Assembly: GCF_963678635.1 (NCBI RefSeq)
Contig: NC_087069.1
Location: 5,379,472 to 5,443,471, forward strand
DNA: 64,000 bases
Direction: 5' to 3'
Source: Symsagittifera roscoffensis
Taxonomy: Eukaryota; Xenacoelomorpha; Acoela; Convolutidae
In this document: positions 50,155 to 61,696 of the stretch, piece after piece
Layout: the number at the start of each line of letters is the position of its first letter
Position numbering within the stretch: the first letter of the stretch is position 1
Notes under the pieces: generated by a model
Database searches by the model: none
What the model was told of the DNA's origin: nothing
What the model saw: the letters and a program-made list of their open reading frames with translations, nothing else
Program-made: the position numbers and the translations under genes

Positions 50155-52911
50155 ATATCAAAATGGATTGATTTAAAAGTCGATTTGGTTTGATACAAAA
50201 AGGTAGCCTGGGAAATTGAATTTAATCAATATCTTGCTGATTTTTTGTGGTTATTTTTTCACACGGATTTTGCTTGAAAATCAAGTCGTTTAAAATTACT
50301 TAAAATCAACTTTAGTCATTTTTTGTCTGCTCAGTTAATACAGATCATATTCAAGTTTTGTCGGTTGCAAAAAAATAGTGAAATCAGAAGATAAATCGAT
50401 TTCAATCGATTTCAATCTTAAAAAACTATAAATAAAAAAGAAAAAAATTGTAGGTTTTGTTTTTTAATTGATTTTCGTGTTGATGAGTGGCCTGAGAAGT
50501 ATTCTGTACCCAAAGTGAATTGTTTTTATGGAGTTTTTCTTTAATTGAGGGTTTCATTTGCCTAATATAATTGCGCTCACATAGTTGTTAACAAAATGTA
50601 CCGTTTTTGAGCGCTTTTCTATAAACAAAACTTGAAAACAGTTCCTTTCATCACAAAATTTTATGGTAAAAAAATCTCCTCGAGTGTCTCTTGCTTTTTT
50701 TGATTGCAATAATGTGCTCAAGTTTCAAAACAGAAAATTTCATTAAGTAAATTTTGTTGAAAACTTTATGGATTTCGTTACCCAGCAGGAACCGTTTGAA
50801 GTTGACTAAAACTGATTTTAAGGGAAAATGTTTTTCTCCGTAAAAATCCATTGAATCATTTCCAAATCAATTTATGTATATAATTGGGCTATCGTAAAAA
50901 TATTTTCAAAAATTATATAATCTGTAAAAAAAATCGATCAGTATCGATTTCAATCTTAAGTTTGTCGGTGCGGATATAGAAAAGACAAACGTAGAGTATA
51001 TTTTTAATTTGAGCCCACTAAAAAAATGCTACAGAAAAAAATTGAGAAAAATATTTATCATTTGAGCTCAATTGTTTTTCGAAAATCGTTTTGATCATAA
51101 ACAATAAATTCATATGCTGCTAATTACTCTTTTACTCTTTTACTCTTTTGTCTCTTCACAACTTCCTAAGAGCAGTTTTAAACTCCCCGAGTCGAGACTT
51201 TTCACCTAATTTGAAGCAAGATTTGAGCGGTTTGTGGTTTTTAAACTTTTTTTTTTAAAAACCGCTCAAAAATTGCGCAAGGTTTGAACGGTTTTTGAGC
51301 GTTTTTTCTAGATAAACCGCTCAAAAACCGTTCAAATCTTGCGCGGTTTTTGCGCGGTTTTTTAAGATAAGCCGCTCAAAAACCGTTCATATCTTGAAGC
51401 AAGCTTTGAGCGAATTTTTTAGACAATTACGTTCAAAATCTTGCTTCAAAATGAGCGGTTTGAGCGGTTTTTGAATGGTTTATCTTAAAAACCGCGCAAA
51501 AACCGCACAAGATTTGAACGGTTTTTGAGCGGTTTATCTAGATAAACCGCTCAAAACCGTGCAAATCTTGTGCGGTTTTTGAGCGGTTTTTAAGATAAAC
51601 CGTTCAAAAACCGCGCAAACCGCTCATTTTGAAGCAAGATTTTGAGCGTAATTGTCTAAAAAATTCGCTCAAATCTTGCTTCAAGATATGAACGGTTTTT
51701 GAGCGGTTTATCTAGATAAACCGCTCAAAACCGTTCAAATCTTGTGCGGTTTTTGAGCGGTTTTTAAGATAAACCGTTCAAAAACCGCTCAAACCGCCCA
51801 TTTTGAAGCACGATTTTGAGCGCAGTTGTCTAAAAATTTCGCTCAAATCTTGCTTCAAATTTGGTGAAAAATCTTGACTCGGGGAGTTTAAAACGGCTCT
51901 TAGGAAGTTGTGAAGAGACAAAAGAGTAAAAAAGTCTTTAGCAGCATATGAATTTTTTGTTTATGATCAAAAAGATTTTCAAAAAACAATTGAGCTCAAA
52001 TGATAAATATATTTCTCAATTTTTTTCTGTAGCTTGTTTTTAGTGGGCTCAAATTAGAAATATACTTTACATTTTTCGTTTCTATATCCGCACCGACAAA
52101 CTTAAGATTGAAATCGATTTTGATCGATTTTTTTTACAGATTATATAAAATTTGAAAATCAATTTACGATAGCCCACTTAAATACAAAAATTGATTTGGA
52201 AATGATTCAATGGATTTTTACGGAGAAAAACGCTTTCCCTGAAAATCAGTGTTAATCAACTTAAAACGGTTTCTGCTGGGTAACGAAATCCATAACGTTT
52301 TCAACAAATTTTACTTTATGAAACTTTCTGTTTTGAAACTTGAGCACATTATTGCAAGCAATAAAAGCAAGAGACACTCGAGGAGATTTTTTTACCATAA
52401 CATTTTGTGATGAAAGGAACTGTTTTCAAGTTTTGTTTATAGAAAAGCGCTCAAAAACGGTACATTTTGTTAACAACTATGTGAGCGCAATTATATTAGG
52501 CAAATGAAACCCTCAATTAAAGAAAAACTCCATAAAAACAATTTTTTTTGGGTGCAGACTACTTCTCAGGCCACTCATCAACAGGAAAATCAATTAAAAA
52601 GCAAAACCTACAATTTTTTTCTTTTTTATTTAAAGTTTTTTAAGATTGAAATCGATTCAAATCGATTTATCTTCTGATTTCACTATTTTTTTGCAACCGA
52701 CAAAACTTGAATATGATCTGTATTAACTGAGCAGACAAAAAATGACTAAAACTGATTTTAATTAATTTTAAACGACTTGATTTTCAAGCAAAATCCGTGT
52801 GAAAAAATAACCACAATAAGTTAACAAGATATTGAATAAAATTAATTTCCCAGGCTACTTTTTTGTATCAAACTAAATCGACTTTTAAATAAATCCATTC
52901 CGATATTTTCA
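50155..52911. repeat. 2.76-kb palindrome without spacer
   Basis: Left and right arms of about 1.38 kb are reverse complements with scattered differences. Matching landmarks: AATATCAAAATGGATT (50155) with AATCCATTCCGATATT (to 52911), the CCTCGAGTGTCTCTTGC region near 50690 with its complement near 52370, and CTCCCCGAGTC near 51184 with GACTCGGGGAG near 51876. The centre is TATCTAGATA at 51535-51544, inside a field of ACCGCTCAAA units. Arms differ by several percent by eye. Confidence 0.85.
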
Positions 52912-53496
52912 GGTCTTTGTTACATCATATACAACTGATTGCAAACCATTTCCTGTCAAAACGGATAGGTTGTTTTACTAAAGAAACTCTACCAACAAGC
53001 TGAACTTTTGATCTTTCAGAATAAAAGCTCTAAATGGTCAAAATTACAATGAATTTAAAGCTTATGAAGCTTGAAACCAGAAACAACCAATAATTTGGGT
53101 TTCTAGCTTAAACACTTCATACTGAATATTTTTTTAGAATCCAATTTTGCGACTAAATAGCCATCAAAATCGAAATCAAAAGATAAGAAAGTATAAATAA
53201 AAATACGCGTAAATAGGGCATTGAGTTATCGATTGTCTTGAAAAACCAAGTCTAAAAATCAAACTCGGATTTTGAGGAATGTGTTTCCCCAAAGCTTACA
53301 TCTGAAATCGTTTACAGCAAAATTAACGAGGTAAAAAAACGTTTGAGCTAATGAAATGTCTCGAGCTCAATGTGACTAAGACTTTGTAATTTCTTTTTGT
53401 AAGCACACGAGGATAAGAAAACTTATTGATAGATTGAAACTCGTAGCAAGTTAAAACAGCATATATTTCTCTCCCGATAGAAAATTTAAGTTAGAA
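52912..53496. other. No recognisable gene
   Basis: AT-rich. Ends with CTCTCCCGATAG and TTTAAGTTAG, either of which could serve as splice acceptor for the following ORF. Confidence 0.4.
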
Positions 53497-53718
53497 CAGT
53501 GTCAAGTTGGACTACACAGTCGGTGCTGAAGAACAATTTTACGTTAAGACCATTTATCCACAGGGGAAAGGACCAACACAAGAGCTGTACAACTCATCAC
53601 GGCGAACCGCTGTTGTGCCCTGTTTGGGAACTACATGCATGTTTTTGGTTATTTTTCTGGGCTGGTTAATGTTGCTTCACCCTCAAGCATTTCAAAAAAA
53701 AAATTTAAAGAATCAGTA
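53497..53718 (+). CDS. Possible last exon with a membrane segment
   Basis: The frame opens right after TAG at 53494-53496 and runs 73 codons to a TAG. Codon use and composition are more gene-like than the flanks. It encodes LDYTVGAEEQFYVKTIYPQG, a basic turn, then CLGTTCMFLVIFLGWLMLL (membrane segment) and a short Lys/Asn-rich tail. No family recognised. Upstream exons are not found, and it lies between repeats, so it may be a captured or isolated exon. Confidence 0.3.
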
Positions 53719-54936
53719 GAGAAATTTTTTTACTTTTTGAAATTTTTGTGATACTGGTAGTTTTTTCTGTTTATCTTTCTATGATTTCAAAATGTTGAAG
53801 TATTTAGGATTTTTTAAATATGTCTCCAGCATTTGTCAACCTAATTTTTGTGAGAAAAGAAAACGGAAAGTAACCAAATGTTATCAACAAAGCATTTGCA
53901 AAAAATTTCTACAGTCTGCTCCTTTTTCAACTTTCATTCTGTGAGCTATTGGAGATTACTCTTTTTGGATTTTTTCCAGCATCCCAAGCTTTTTTCAAGC
54001 TTTTTTCAGGCTGACTAAAAAATTTAATCAAAAAAATTTCAAAAATCCGTGTTTTGAATTTGTATAAATGACAACTTTTTACCGTATATGAATTACGTAT
54101 TTAAAACAATTTTCCAAGCAAGAAAATTGCACGATAAGTTTTTTCTATGAATTTAATATCAACTACTTTTAGTTTCCAAAAAAGCATAACGGTGTCAATA
54201 TCTCCACCCTTTAAAAGTCGCTCAAAAAAGTCAGGCATGCTTTTTGTTCTGACTTTAGAGAAAGTAAATGAATATAAAGGTATATTTAAGCATGTGGTTT
54301 AATTTTTCCTCAAAACAGTTTCAGCACAATGAATGATAGCTCAAATAAAAATTTTTGGGAGTTTAATAAGGATATTACTTTACATGTAACTGCTTTTTGT
54401 ACTGTTCGAGTGGTTTGTCATATACAATTTGCCATGTTCTGAGAGTATGCCCCAATTTTTGACTTTTTGAATGAAACTAAGTGTAGCGCGAATTGGCAGC
54501 TAAGAAAAAAGAAGATAAGCTAAATGAAGAAAACTAGGCAACAACTTTTATTTGAGATTGGTATAAGAATCTGTAAGAATCATCAAAATGTAAGAATCAT
54601 CAAAGTTTGCTAGAAAATAAAGGGCACTAGGAACCTACAGGGTTTTGCCCTGATATACCAGCGGTCTTTTTTTCATTTCCTTGAAGATATAATAAAACTT
54701 GTTCGAGTGACGCAAACTTGCAAATTGTTCAATATCCGATTTCTTCCGACCATTTAAAAAACCGGGAGGAAATTTGCATTTGGGGGTGTTTTTTTTCTCA
54801 TCTTTTTTCTAATCTTTGCAAAAATAGGCCATCGGAAAAAAGCCATTAGAATGGAGCTAGTGATATATTTGATGTATTATACTTAAGCTTTTTCAGTCAT
54901 AATTCGAAAGATTTTTTTTCAGTCATGATTCGAACA
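53719..54936. other. No recognisable gene
   Basis: AT-rich with poly-T runs. No repeat boundary or ORF of interest. Confidence 0.4.
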
Positions 54937-55638
54937 AAGAGAAAAACCTGTGTGAGTATTTTGATTTTTTGTTTAATTTCTAGCAACTATAGCGAGCGAG
55001 CAGGTTAATTTTTGTTCGATTTAGGCGATTAACAATAATTTATTTGAGATACTTTTAATTGCACTGTGAAAAAAATAATTTGGAGTTTTTTATCGCCATC
55101 TTGGGAATCATAAACTTCACAATCTGAAAAATTTTAGCAGAACTTAAAAAAAATTAAAACGCTTAAAACAAAGAGACAAACCTGTGTGAGTAATTTGATT
55201 TTTTGTTTAATTTCTAGCAACTATAGCGAGCGAGCAGGTTAATTTTTGTTCGATTTAGGCGATTAACAATAATTTATTTGAGATACTTTTAATTGCACTG
55301 TGAAAAAAATAATTTGGAGTTTTTTATCGCCATCTTGGGAATCATAAACTTCACAATCTGAAAAATTTTAGCAGAACTTAAAAAAAATTAAAACGCTTAA
55401 AACAAAGAGACAAACCTGTGTGAGTAATTTGATTTTTTGTTTAATTTCTAGCAACTATAGCGAGCGAGCAGGTTAATTTTTGTTCGATTTAGGCGATTAA
55501 CAATAATTTATTTGAGATACTTTTAATTGCACTAATGTGAAAAAAAAAAATTTGGAGTTTTTTATCGCCATTTTGGGAATCATAAACTTCACAATCTGAA
55601 AAATTTTAGCAGAACTTGAAAAAAATTAAAACGCTTCT
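54937..55638. repeat. 234-bp tandem repeat, three copies
   Basis: The landmark CCTGTGTGAGTA occurs at 54947, 55181 and 55415, exactly 234 bp apart. Copies one and two are almost identical; the third has small changes (ACTAATGTGAAAA). Contains CTATAGCGAGCGAGCAGG. Confidence 0.92.
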
Positions 55639-56819
55639 GATTAGTTAGTTTTTTTCTTCATTCATTTTTCTAAGAAAAATTTGTTCAATTGCTTACTTTA
55701 CTATCTCTGTCGAAACTGCTTGAGCTGTAACTTTTTGTTCTGATAATTTTCTCACGCCACTGTAGAAAAAAAATACTCAATTTGAAACAGTAAATTTTTT
55801 GACATTTTATGCTCAGAACATTCTGTGCTCTTTCCTCAGCAACCGGCGATCCTTGTTTCGTTTTGTAAAGTATTCTGACTAATAATTAAAATGAACGATG
55901 CTGTTTTGTTGTTTTCATCACTGTAAAATATACTATTACGATTTGGAAAAAAAAACACCATAAGAGTTTTGCATTAGGCAAAGTTTTCCCATAACTGTTC
56001 TCATTCGTTCCGCAACTGCTTATGCGTTCGGAGTTTGTCAGAAGTTGGCGCAAACTTTAGATTTGATTTTTTTTTCTTGCGCACAAAAGGTACACAAACA
56101 AAAGATTGCTCAGTGACTGAATGAATGAAGCATCATATCAAAGCCCTCAGACTTTATTTGAGGAAGCTGGAACATTCCGAAAAAATTGATCTGAACTTTT
56201 TTGTGACTAATTCAATAGCTGAGTTTTTGATCAGGCAACGTAAAAAAAATGTTGTCTTTTTTCAGTTATTTAGAGCGAAAAGGATCTCCAATTGATCTAA
56301 GTTTCTTGCTTTGTAGGCAATTTCTCTGGTTTTGTTTTAAGCGTTTCTCAAACTTACTGATTTGAATGAAATATAAAATCTGCTCTAGAACTTTTCAAAA
56401 CAATCATACCACTTCTAACTTTTAATTCAAATTTTTTAGCCGAGCGCTTCGAAATCACTAAAATCATTCAATGAAAAAAATTTTGTGCTCGCAAAAAACA
56501 CTCGAAAAGTCTGTTTTTTTTCAATTTTATAGGACAACTTGCCTCTCAACATTTCATAAATTGGCAAAAAAACCGTTTTGAAAAAAAAATCCCAGAGGAA
56601 AAAGCAAAAATTAATGCCATATATCTAAACTCAATCTGTGTTCAAGTGATTTTCATGCAAATCGTCTTTGTTTTGATTGGCATCAAAATGGATTCTGAGT
56701 GTCAATTTTTCCCATATCAAATCAATTGCAATGAAAAACTACCATTGTTTCATTGCTTTTATAAAAGTTTTCTCGATTATATCTACAAAAAAAACCTATG
56801 TATATAATAATGCGAACCT
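55639..56819. other. No recognisable gene
   Basis: AT-rich. No ORF, RNA gene or repeat end identified. Confidence 0.4.
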
Positions 56820-57610
56820 CCCGGGTTGACCGAAACTTCTTATCTTACAATTTTTATGTATGAGAAATTTTTTGTCATACAATTTCATACAATTCGATAC
56901 GTACAGAAAATTGCATGAAAACTCTTTGATAAGCATTTTCCATTAATGAAAATTGTATGATAGGTGTTTTTCCATGAACCAAAAATATTGCCTTTTTTAA
57001 AATTTTTAAAAGAAAACAACACTTTTAAAATTTGGCGAAATTTTTCAACGACGATTATTTTATAAATTTGAATTTTTCAATTATCAGACATTGATCAAAA
57101 CATACATAAACACGCCATACAAAAAAGGAATTTTCAACGTTTTTGAAAAAAAATATTAGGAGAGAAGGAAAAAAACTCCAACATTAGTTTATCCAGGACT
57201 AATTTATGCACACAAAAAATTAAAGTTTGCATGCAAAAAAAAACTTTTGAAAATGTTTGCTTGCGTACAAAAATCGATTTGCGGTTGAAAAAAAACATTT
57301 TGGGGCAAATTCAAAATTACTTCAAATCCTCGAAAAAAAATGCTAGTCATACATTTTCACGATATGGGAAATGTATGATAAGCAATTTCTTCAAAAATTC
57401 AAAACCTCGGATTTTTATCACCAGATTGTTTTATTAGGATCAAACAGCCACAGAAATTAGTTTATATCTTTTTTCACCCATTTTTCGAAAATGTATCAAA
57501 TTTTATGACAAACTTTTTACCGCACACTTGATGTAAGGATTTGTATAATAAGCATTTTCGGTGTATGGAGGTCAACCCGGGCTTGATCATAAGCACAGAT
57601 CTGTTTTCAG

Positions 57611-58237
57611 TTAGAAAAATTGTTTATATTTTGACATTTCCTTCAGCCATATTGATGCAAGTTCCTTCTTGAATGTTTCACTATTGTTTTTTCGCAACAC
57701 ATCATTGTAAGAGCTGTGTAATTTCATCGTCACACCATCAAGCGCAAATGGCAAGCACTTCAAAGCTAAGTCGTCATCTTTTCGCATTTTTTCGAAGTCA
57801 AACGTGAAAAGTGTTCGGCTAACTGGATCACTGCTTTGAGAACTTTGGATTCCACAGTCATTCGCCAGTTTTTGATTTTCCTTGGCCAGTTCTTCAAGCT
57901 CTTGTTCACAGTTGTGTTTTGAACACATTTCACGCTGGATGTGATCAAACGTTTTTTCAAACTTCTTCGCCGCGTAGTCAAAAAACCAAATCTTGTCTTT
58001 ATGGTAACTTAACAACACAGACATATTTTGTGGTGACATTTGTAAGTTGGATGAAGTATCTTTCATTTTCAAATAGGCAAAATCAGATAAAGGCAAGCAT
58101 GTCATTTTGTGGAGAACAATTATTCCCTGGTCGAATCTTTCAACCGGAATAATCAGGTCGAAAAAGTCTGCTACTGGTTTTGCGCAGGCTTTGAAATCCT
58201 CTCCTTGAAGATTGCGGCAACTACCAAATATCATCAA
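57611..58237 (-). CDS. Unknown 208-residue protein
   Basis: ATG at 58237 (MMIFGSCRNL...), stop at 57611. The frame extends upstream without stops to about 58340, so this may be the 3' exon of a longer gene. Mixed globular composition with a charged, coiled-coil-prone stretch (CEQELEELAKENQKLANDC, about 110-130) and several Cys; no membrane segment or signal peptide. Codon use is more balanced than the flanks. No family recognised. It lies between the CCCGGGTTGACC repeat end and the old giant-element relative. Confidence 0.5.
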   Translation of the reverse strand: MMIFGSCRNLQGEDFKACAKPVADFFDLIIPVERFDQGIIVLHKMTCLPLSDFAYLKMKDTSSNLQMSPQNMSVLLSYHKDKIWFFDYAAKKFEKTFDHIQREMCSKHNCEQELEELAKENQKLANDCGIQSSQSSDPVSRTLFTFDFEKMRKDDDLALKCLPFALDGVTMKLHSSYNDVLRKNNSETFKKELASIWLKEMSKYKQFF

Positions 58238-58525
58238 GTCAAAATCAAATATTGAATACAGAGATTTTCGTTGAAACTTTTGTGTTGAATTATCAGTCAG
58301 TTTACAGATTCCAGAGGTTTTTATAGAACAATTATACGTACAAAGCTAAACTTATCAAAGAAACCGGAGATATCTTCTGCCAAAAGTGTCACTTTTTAAA
58401 CGAAATTGGTTGCGTGATAAACCCTTCAACCTTGAAATGGGCAACTCCTTTTTCTTATTTTTACATAACCACCAAGACGACTAGCCCGAGATGATTTATC
58501 ATAGGTAAAGTGCATCACTACCTTT
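58238..58525. other. Flank between unknown ORF and old LTR
   Basis: Includes the in-frame upstream extension of the 208-residue ORF (to about 58340). Nothing else seen. Confidence 0.4.
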
Positions 58526-58904
58526 TGGAACCAGATCTAAACTAGTATTTATCATTGGTTACTACTAAGATATTTTATCTCTATAAAATATTAAATACTA
58601 ACCAATCATACTCTATCAAACTAAGAACCTATTTTTTTGTGAAGAGTTGAAACTACTTGTAGTTTCAACGCCAGAACAATTTGATTTAAACTTAGAATAT
58701 AGTTGTTCTCATTCTGGAACTAACTCGCATAAACCGGTGTACACTAGATCTATTGAGACTAGGAGATATAAGAGTAAGATTAAGATTGGTATTAGACTAA
58801 GAAGTTGCACGAATCTATGCGGCCGAAAATACGATAGCGTGACGAGCAGACGGTGTACCTTATCTGAAATTATTCTATGAGTACAAAAACCAATACATAA
58901 CTAA
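58526..58904 (+). repeat. 5' LTR of the old relative
   Basis: Starts TGGAACCAGATC, ends ATAACTAA, about 379 bp. Shares the stretch GTTGCACGAATCTAT.CGGCC and the hairpin with the young LTR. PBS TGGCACGACC begins at 58907. Confidence 0.85.
58646..58669 (+). promoter_or_regulatory. LTR hairpin, old copy
   Basis: GTTGAAACTAC, TT, GTAGTTTCAAC. 11 bp perfectly paired; differs from the young hairpin at two paired positions. Confidence 0.8.
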
Positions 58905-59023
58905 TCTGGCACGACCAAAAGTATCAAACAGACCTTAACTAACCTAGAATTAGACAAAAATTAGATATTAATTAGACAAATACAACAATTCATAAAATTG
59001 TACATGGCAAAAACTTAGTAGAT

Positions 59024-59231
59024 ATGTCTCTACGCCTCAATAGATCAGATCCAATTTCCCGAACATTTTAAGAACTACCCGATATTGGAAGAAGACGTCG
59101 AACAAGAAACGACATACGACTAGCAACAAATCTACAAATTGATTTCATGATAGAACGACAAAAACTAGATCAAACTTTTGTATTTAGGATACCACCAGCT
59201 GTAAATTTAAATTTTCATTTACTGACATAAT
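59024..59231 (+). pseudogene. Leader sORF, old copy A
   Basis: ATG 59024, same frame as the sORF at 11106, with one early stop (after RT.F). The remainder keeps ELPDIGRRRRTRNDIR and QTFVFRIPPAVNLNFHL. Supports the coding nature of this frame. Confidence 0.55.
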
Positions 59232-61257
59232 ATTTGAAAAACGATTTTCAAATAAACCTTCATTGCGCTAAACCTATTAATTTTACAATAACGTCTGATA
59301 AAAACAACACTTGTCGTTATCCTTAAATCAGCTGTAAATTAAACAATATCTTGAAAAATTTTATTAAACATAAAAATACAAAAATTAGTTAGTATAAACC
59401 GTAAAATGTTAGTATAGATAAATCATCTCATCATCCCAGCTTCATCACCTGAACTATAACAGCCTGTTTCAAAAATTAACAATCATCAATACTATCACCT
59501 AACCTTAACGCTCCTATTTAAACTATCAAGTCTTATCCTTCCTTTCACTTAAATTAATTTCAATTAAATAACAGATCATCAAGGATTCCCTTGGATCTTT
59601 AAATTGAATTATATCTCAATTTTTAAATTTCTAAATATTTAAATCTCTGATCATCAAGGCCTATCCTTGGATCAAATAGAACAATTTGGTTCTCCCCCTC
59701 CACATTCAATTAGTGTCTAACGTCCTCCAACGTCGATTCACTACCCAACCCTTATCAAAGACCCAGAATTAACAGAAATTTTTCAAAAAACTAACCATTT
59801 TTCTTAAGATAAAAATTGAAGAACTTCGGTTACTCATCCTTTACTTGACCCCACTCCTCTTAGATGACCCAGGTTAAAACACTTAAAATTAGTAAGTCAT
59901 AAAATAGTATCACTAAGTAAGATTAGGTAGGTCAACTCTTAACTGAGAATTAGTCACGAGTAAGTTTAAATCATTCTTCGGAATCGATATACGCTTTTCT
60001 CTCCAAACCAAATAAACGACAGAAGTTAAGCTAACCAAAAAAAATTGTAAAAAATAAAAGTTCAAGGCAGTAGAATCAGTAATCCAGAATTTAAACCCAT
60101 CATCCTAAACCTTATGTCAGGAGATAATTTGTCTCTACGCCTCAATAGATCAGATCCACCATTCCGAACATTACGAAGTACCCGGTTTTGGAAGAAGACG
60201 TCGAACAAGAAACGACACATGACTAGGAAGAAAACTAGCAATTGATTTCATGATAGTACGACAAAAACGAGATCAAATTTTGTATTTATGATACTACCAG
60301 CTGTCAATTTAAATTTTCATTTACTGACATAATATTTGAAAAACGACTTTCAAATAACCTTCCATGGCGCTAACTCTATTAATTGTACGATAACGACTGA
60401 TAAAAACAACACTTGTCGTTTTCCTTAAATCAGCTGTAAATTGAAAAACATCTTGAAAAACTTTATTAAGAAAAATACAAAAGTTAATTAGTATAAATCG
60501 TAAATTGTTAGTATAGGTAAATTATCTCATTATCCCAGCTTCATCACCTAAATTATAACAGCGGATTTAGAAAACTAACCATCATCAAAAATAACCCCTA
60601 ACCTTAACGCTCTAATTTTAAAATATCAAGGCTTATTCTTACTTTGACTTAATTTAATTTCCTTTAAATAACAGATCATCAAGGCCTCCCTTGGATCTTT
60701 AAATTAAACTCTATCTCAATTTTTAAACTTCTAAATATTTAAATCTCTGATCATCAAGACCTATCCTTGGATCAAATAGAACAATTTGGTTCTCCCCCTC
60801 CATATTTAATTAGTGTCTAACGACCTCAAACGTCGATTCACTACCCAACCTTTATTTAATACCAAGAATTAAGATAAACAGTGAAAAACTTCGGTTACTC
60901 ATTCTTTACTTTACCCCATTCCTCTTAGATGACCCAGGCTAAAACACTTAAACTTAGTAAGTAATGAAATAGTATCTAACGAACTAATTACGTTCTAATC
61001 ATACCTGAACCAAGTGGATCGATTTACTATTCTCCAACCCCCGATCACAAATCACAACCACTAAGTAAGATTAGGTAGGTCAAATCTTAGCTTAGAATTA
61101 GTCACGAGAAAGAACAAATCATTCTTCGGAATCGTTTTACGCTTTTCTCTCCAACCCAAATAAACGACCGAAGTTGAGCTAACCACAAAAAGTGTGAGAA
61201 CTAACAGTAATCACTAATCACTAATCCAGATTTTACACCCATCATCCTAAACTTTAT
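59025..61257 (+). repeat. Tandem duplication of the leader in the old relative
   Basis: The leader from the sORF to the ORF0 start occurs twice, offset by 1105 bp (TGTCTCTACGCCTC at 59025 and 60130). Both units contain the GATCATCAAGG hairpins and end CATCCTAAAC[CT]TTATGTCA. The junction near 60118-60131 fuses the ORF0 start (ATGTCAGGAGATAATTTG) to the sORF. The two units have diverged. Confidence 0.8.
60130..60331 (+). pseudogene. Leader sORF, old copy B
   Basis: Second copy created by the leader duplication, with stops and indels, and its own ATG context replaced by that of ORF0. Confidence 0.55.
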
Positions 61258-61690
61258 GTCAAGCGATAATTTAAGAAAAAAAAAACAAACAATCATGATA
61301 CACAATTGTTTAAGTAACGACGAAAAATACGACATCGATATCACATCACACAGACAATCAGTAGGATATATAAGAACAAAAATACGCACACTAAGAAAAA
61401 AGATAAGAAACAAACGAAGACAAATTATTAGGAAATTTTTTTCAAAACAAAGAAAAGCAGTATCAGAATCAGAAACAACTGCAATACAAGAACTTCATAA
61501 TATAAAATAATCAATAAAAAACATATAAAACACGATCAATTATATTTCAAAGACTCAGAAACCACGTCACCAGCAACAGTTAAAAGCAAACGGAAAATAA
61601 AAATTAACTACACAAACAAACCAATACGTTTGTACAATTGGAACCAAGCAATAAGCCATATTGAAATTTATAGACTAACAGTAATACAAC
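61256..61690 (+). pseudogene. ORF0, old copy
   Basis: ATG 61256, open for 84 codons (VGYIRTKIRTLRKKIRNKRR) and then a stop. Homology to the young ORF0 continues to about 61690 (FKDSETTSPAT, LYNWNQAIS). Confidence 0.75.
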
Positions 61691-61696
61691 ACAAAA

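Larger units (their letters stand above)
49838..57581. mobile_element. Possible large non-autonomous TIR element or nested cluster
   Basis: CCCGGGTTGACCTCC at 49838 and its reverse complement ending at 57581 are followed inward by similar sequence (ACCGAAAATGCTTAT...TACA) for about 45 bp. A third end, CCCGGGTTGACC, lies at 56820. Subterminal copies of AATGCTTATC[TA]TACAATTTCC and its complement crowd both sides (49860-50110, 56838-56970, 57335-57380). No transposase and no clear target duplication. It may be a single 7.7-kb element, or a 0.76-kb element (56820-57581) plus a separate end at 49838. Confidence 0.45.

Noticed and set aside
50155-52911. Palindrome as a sequencing-adapter artefact
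   Set aside because: The arms differ at many positions, which a hairpin read-through would not produce; misassembly is still possible but less likely.
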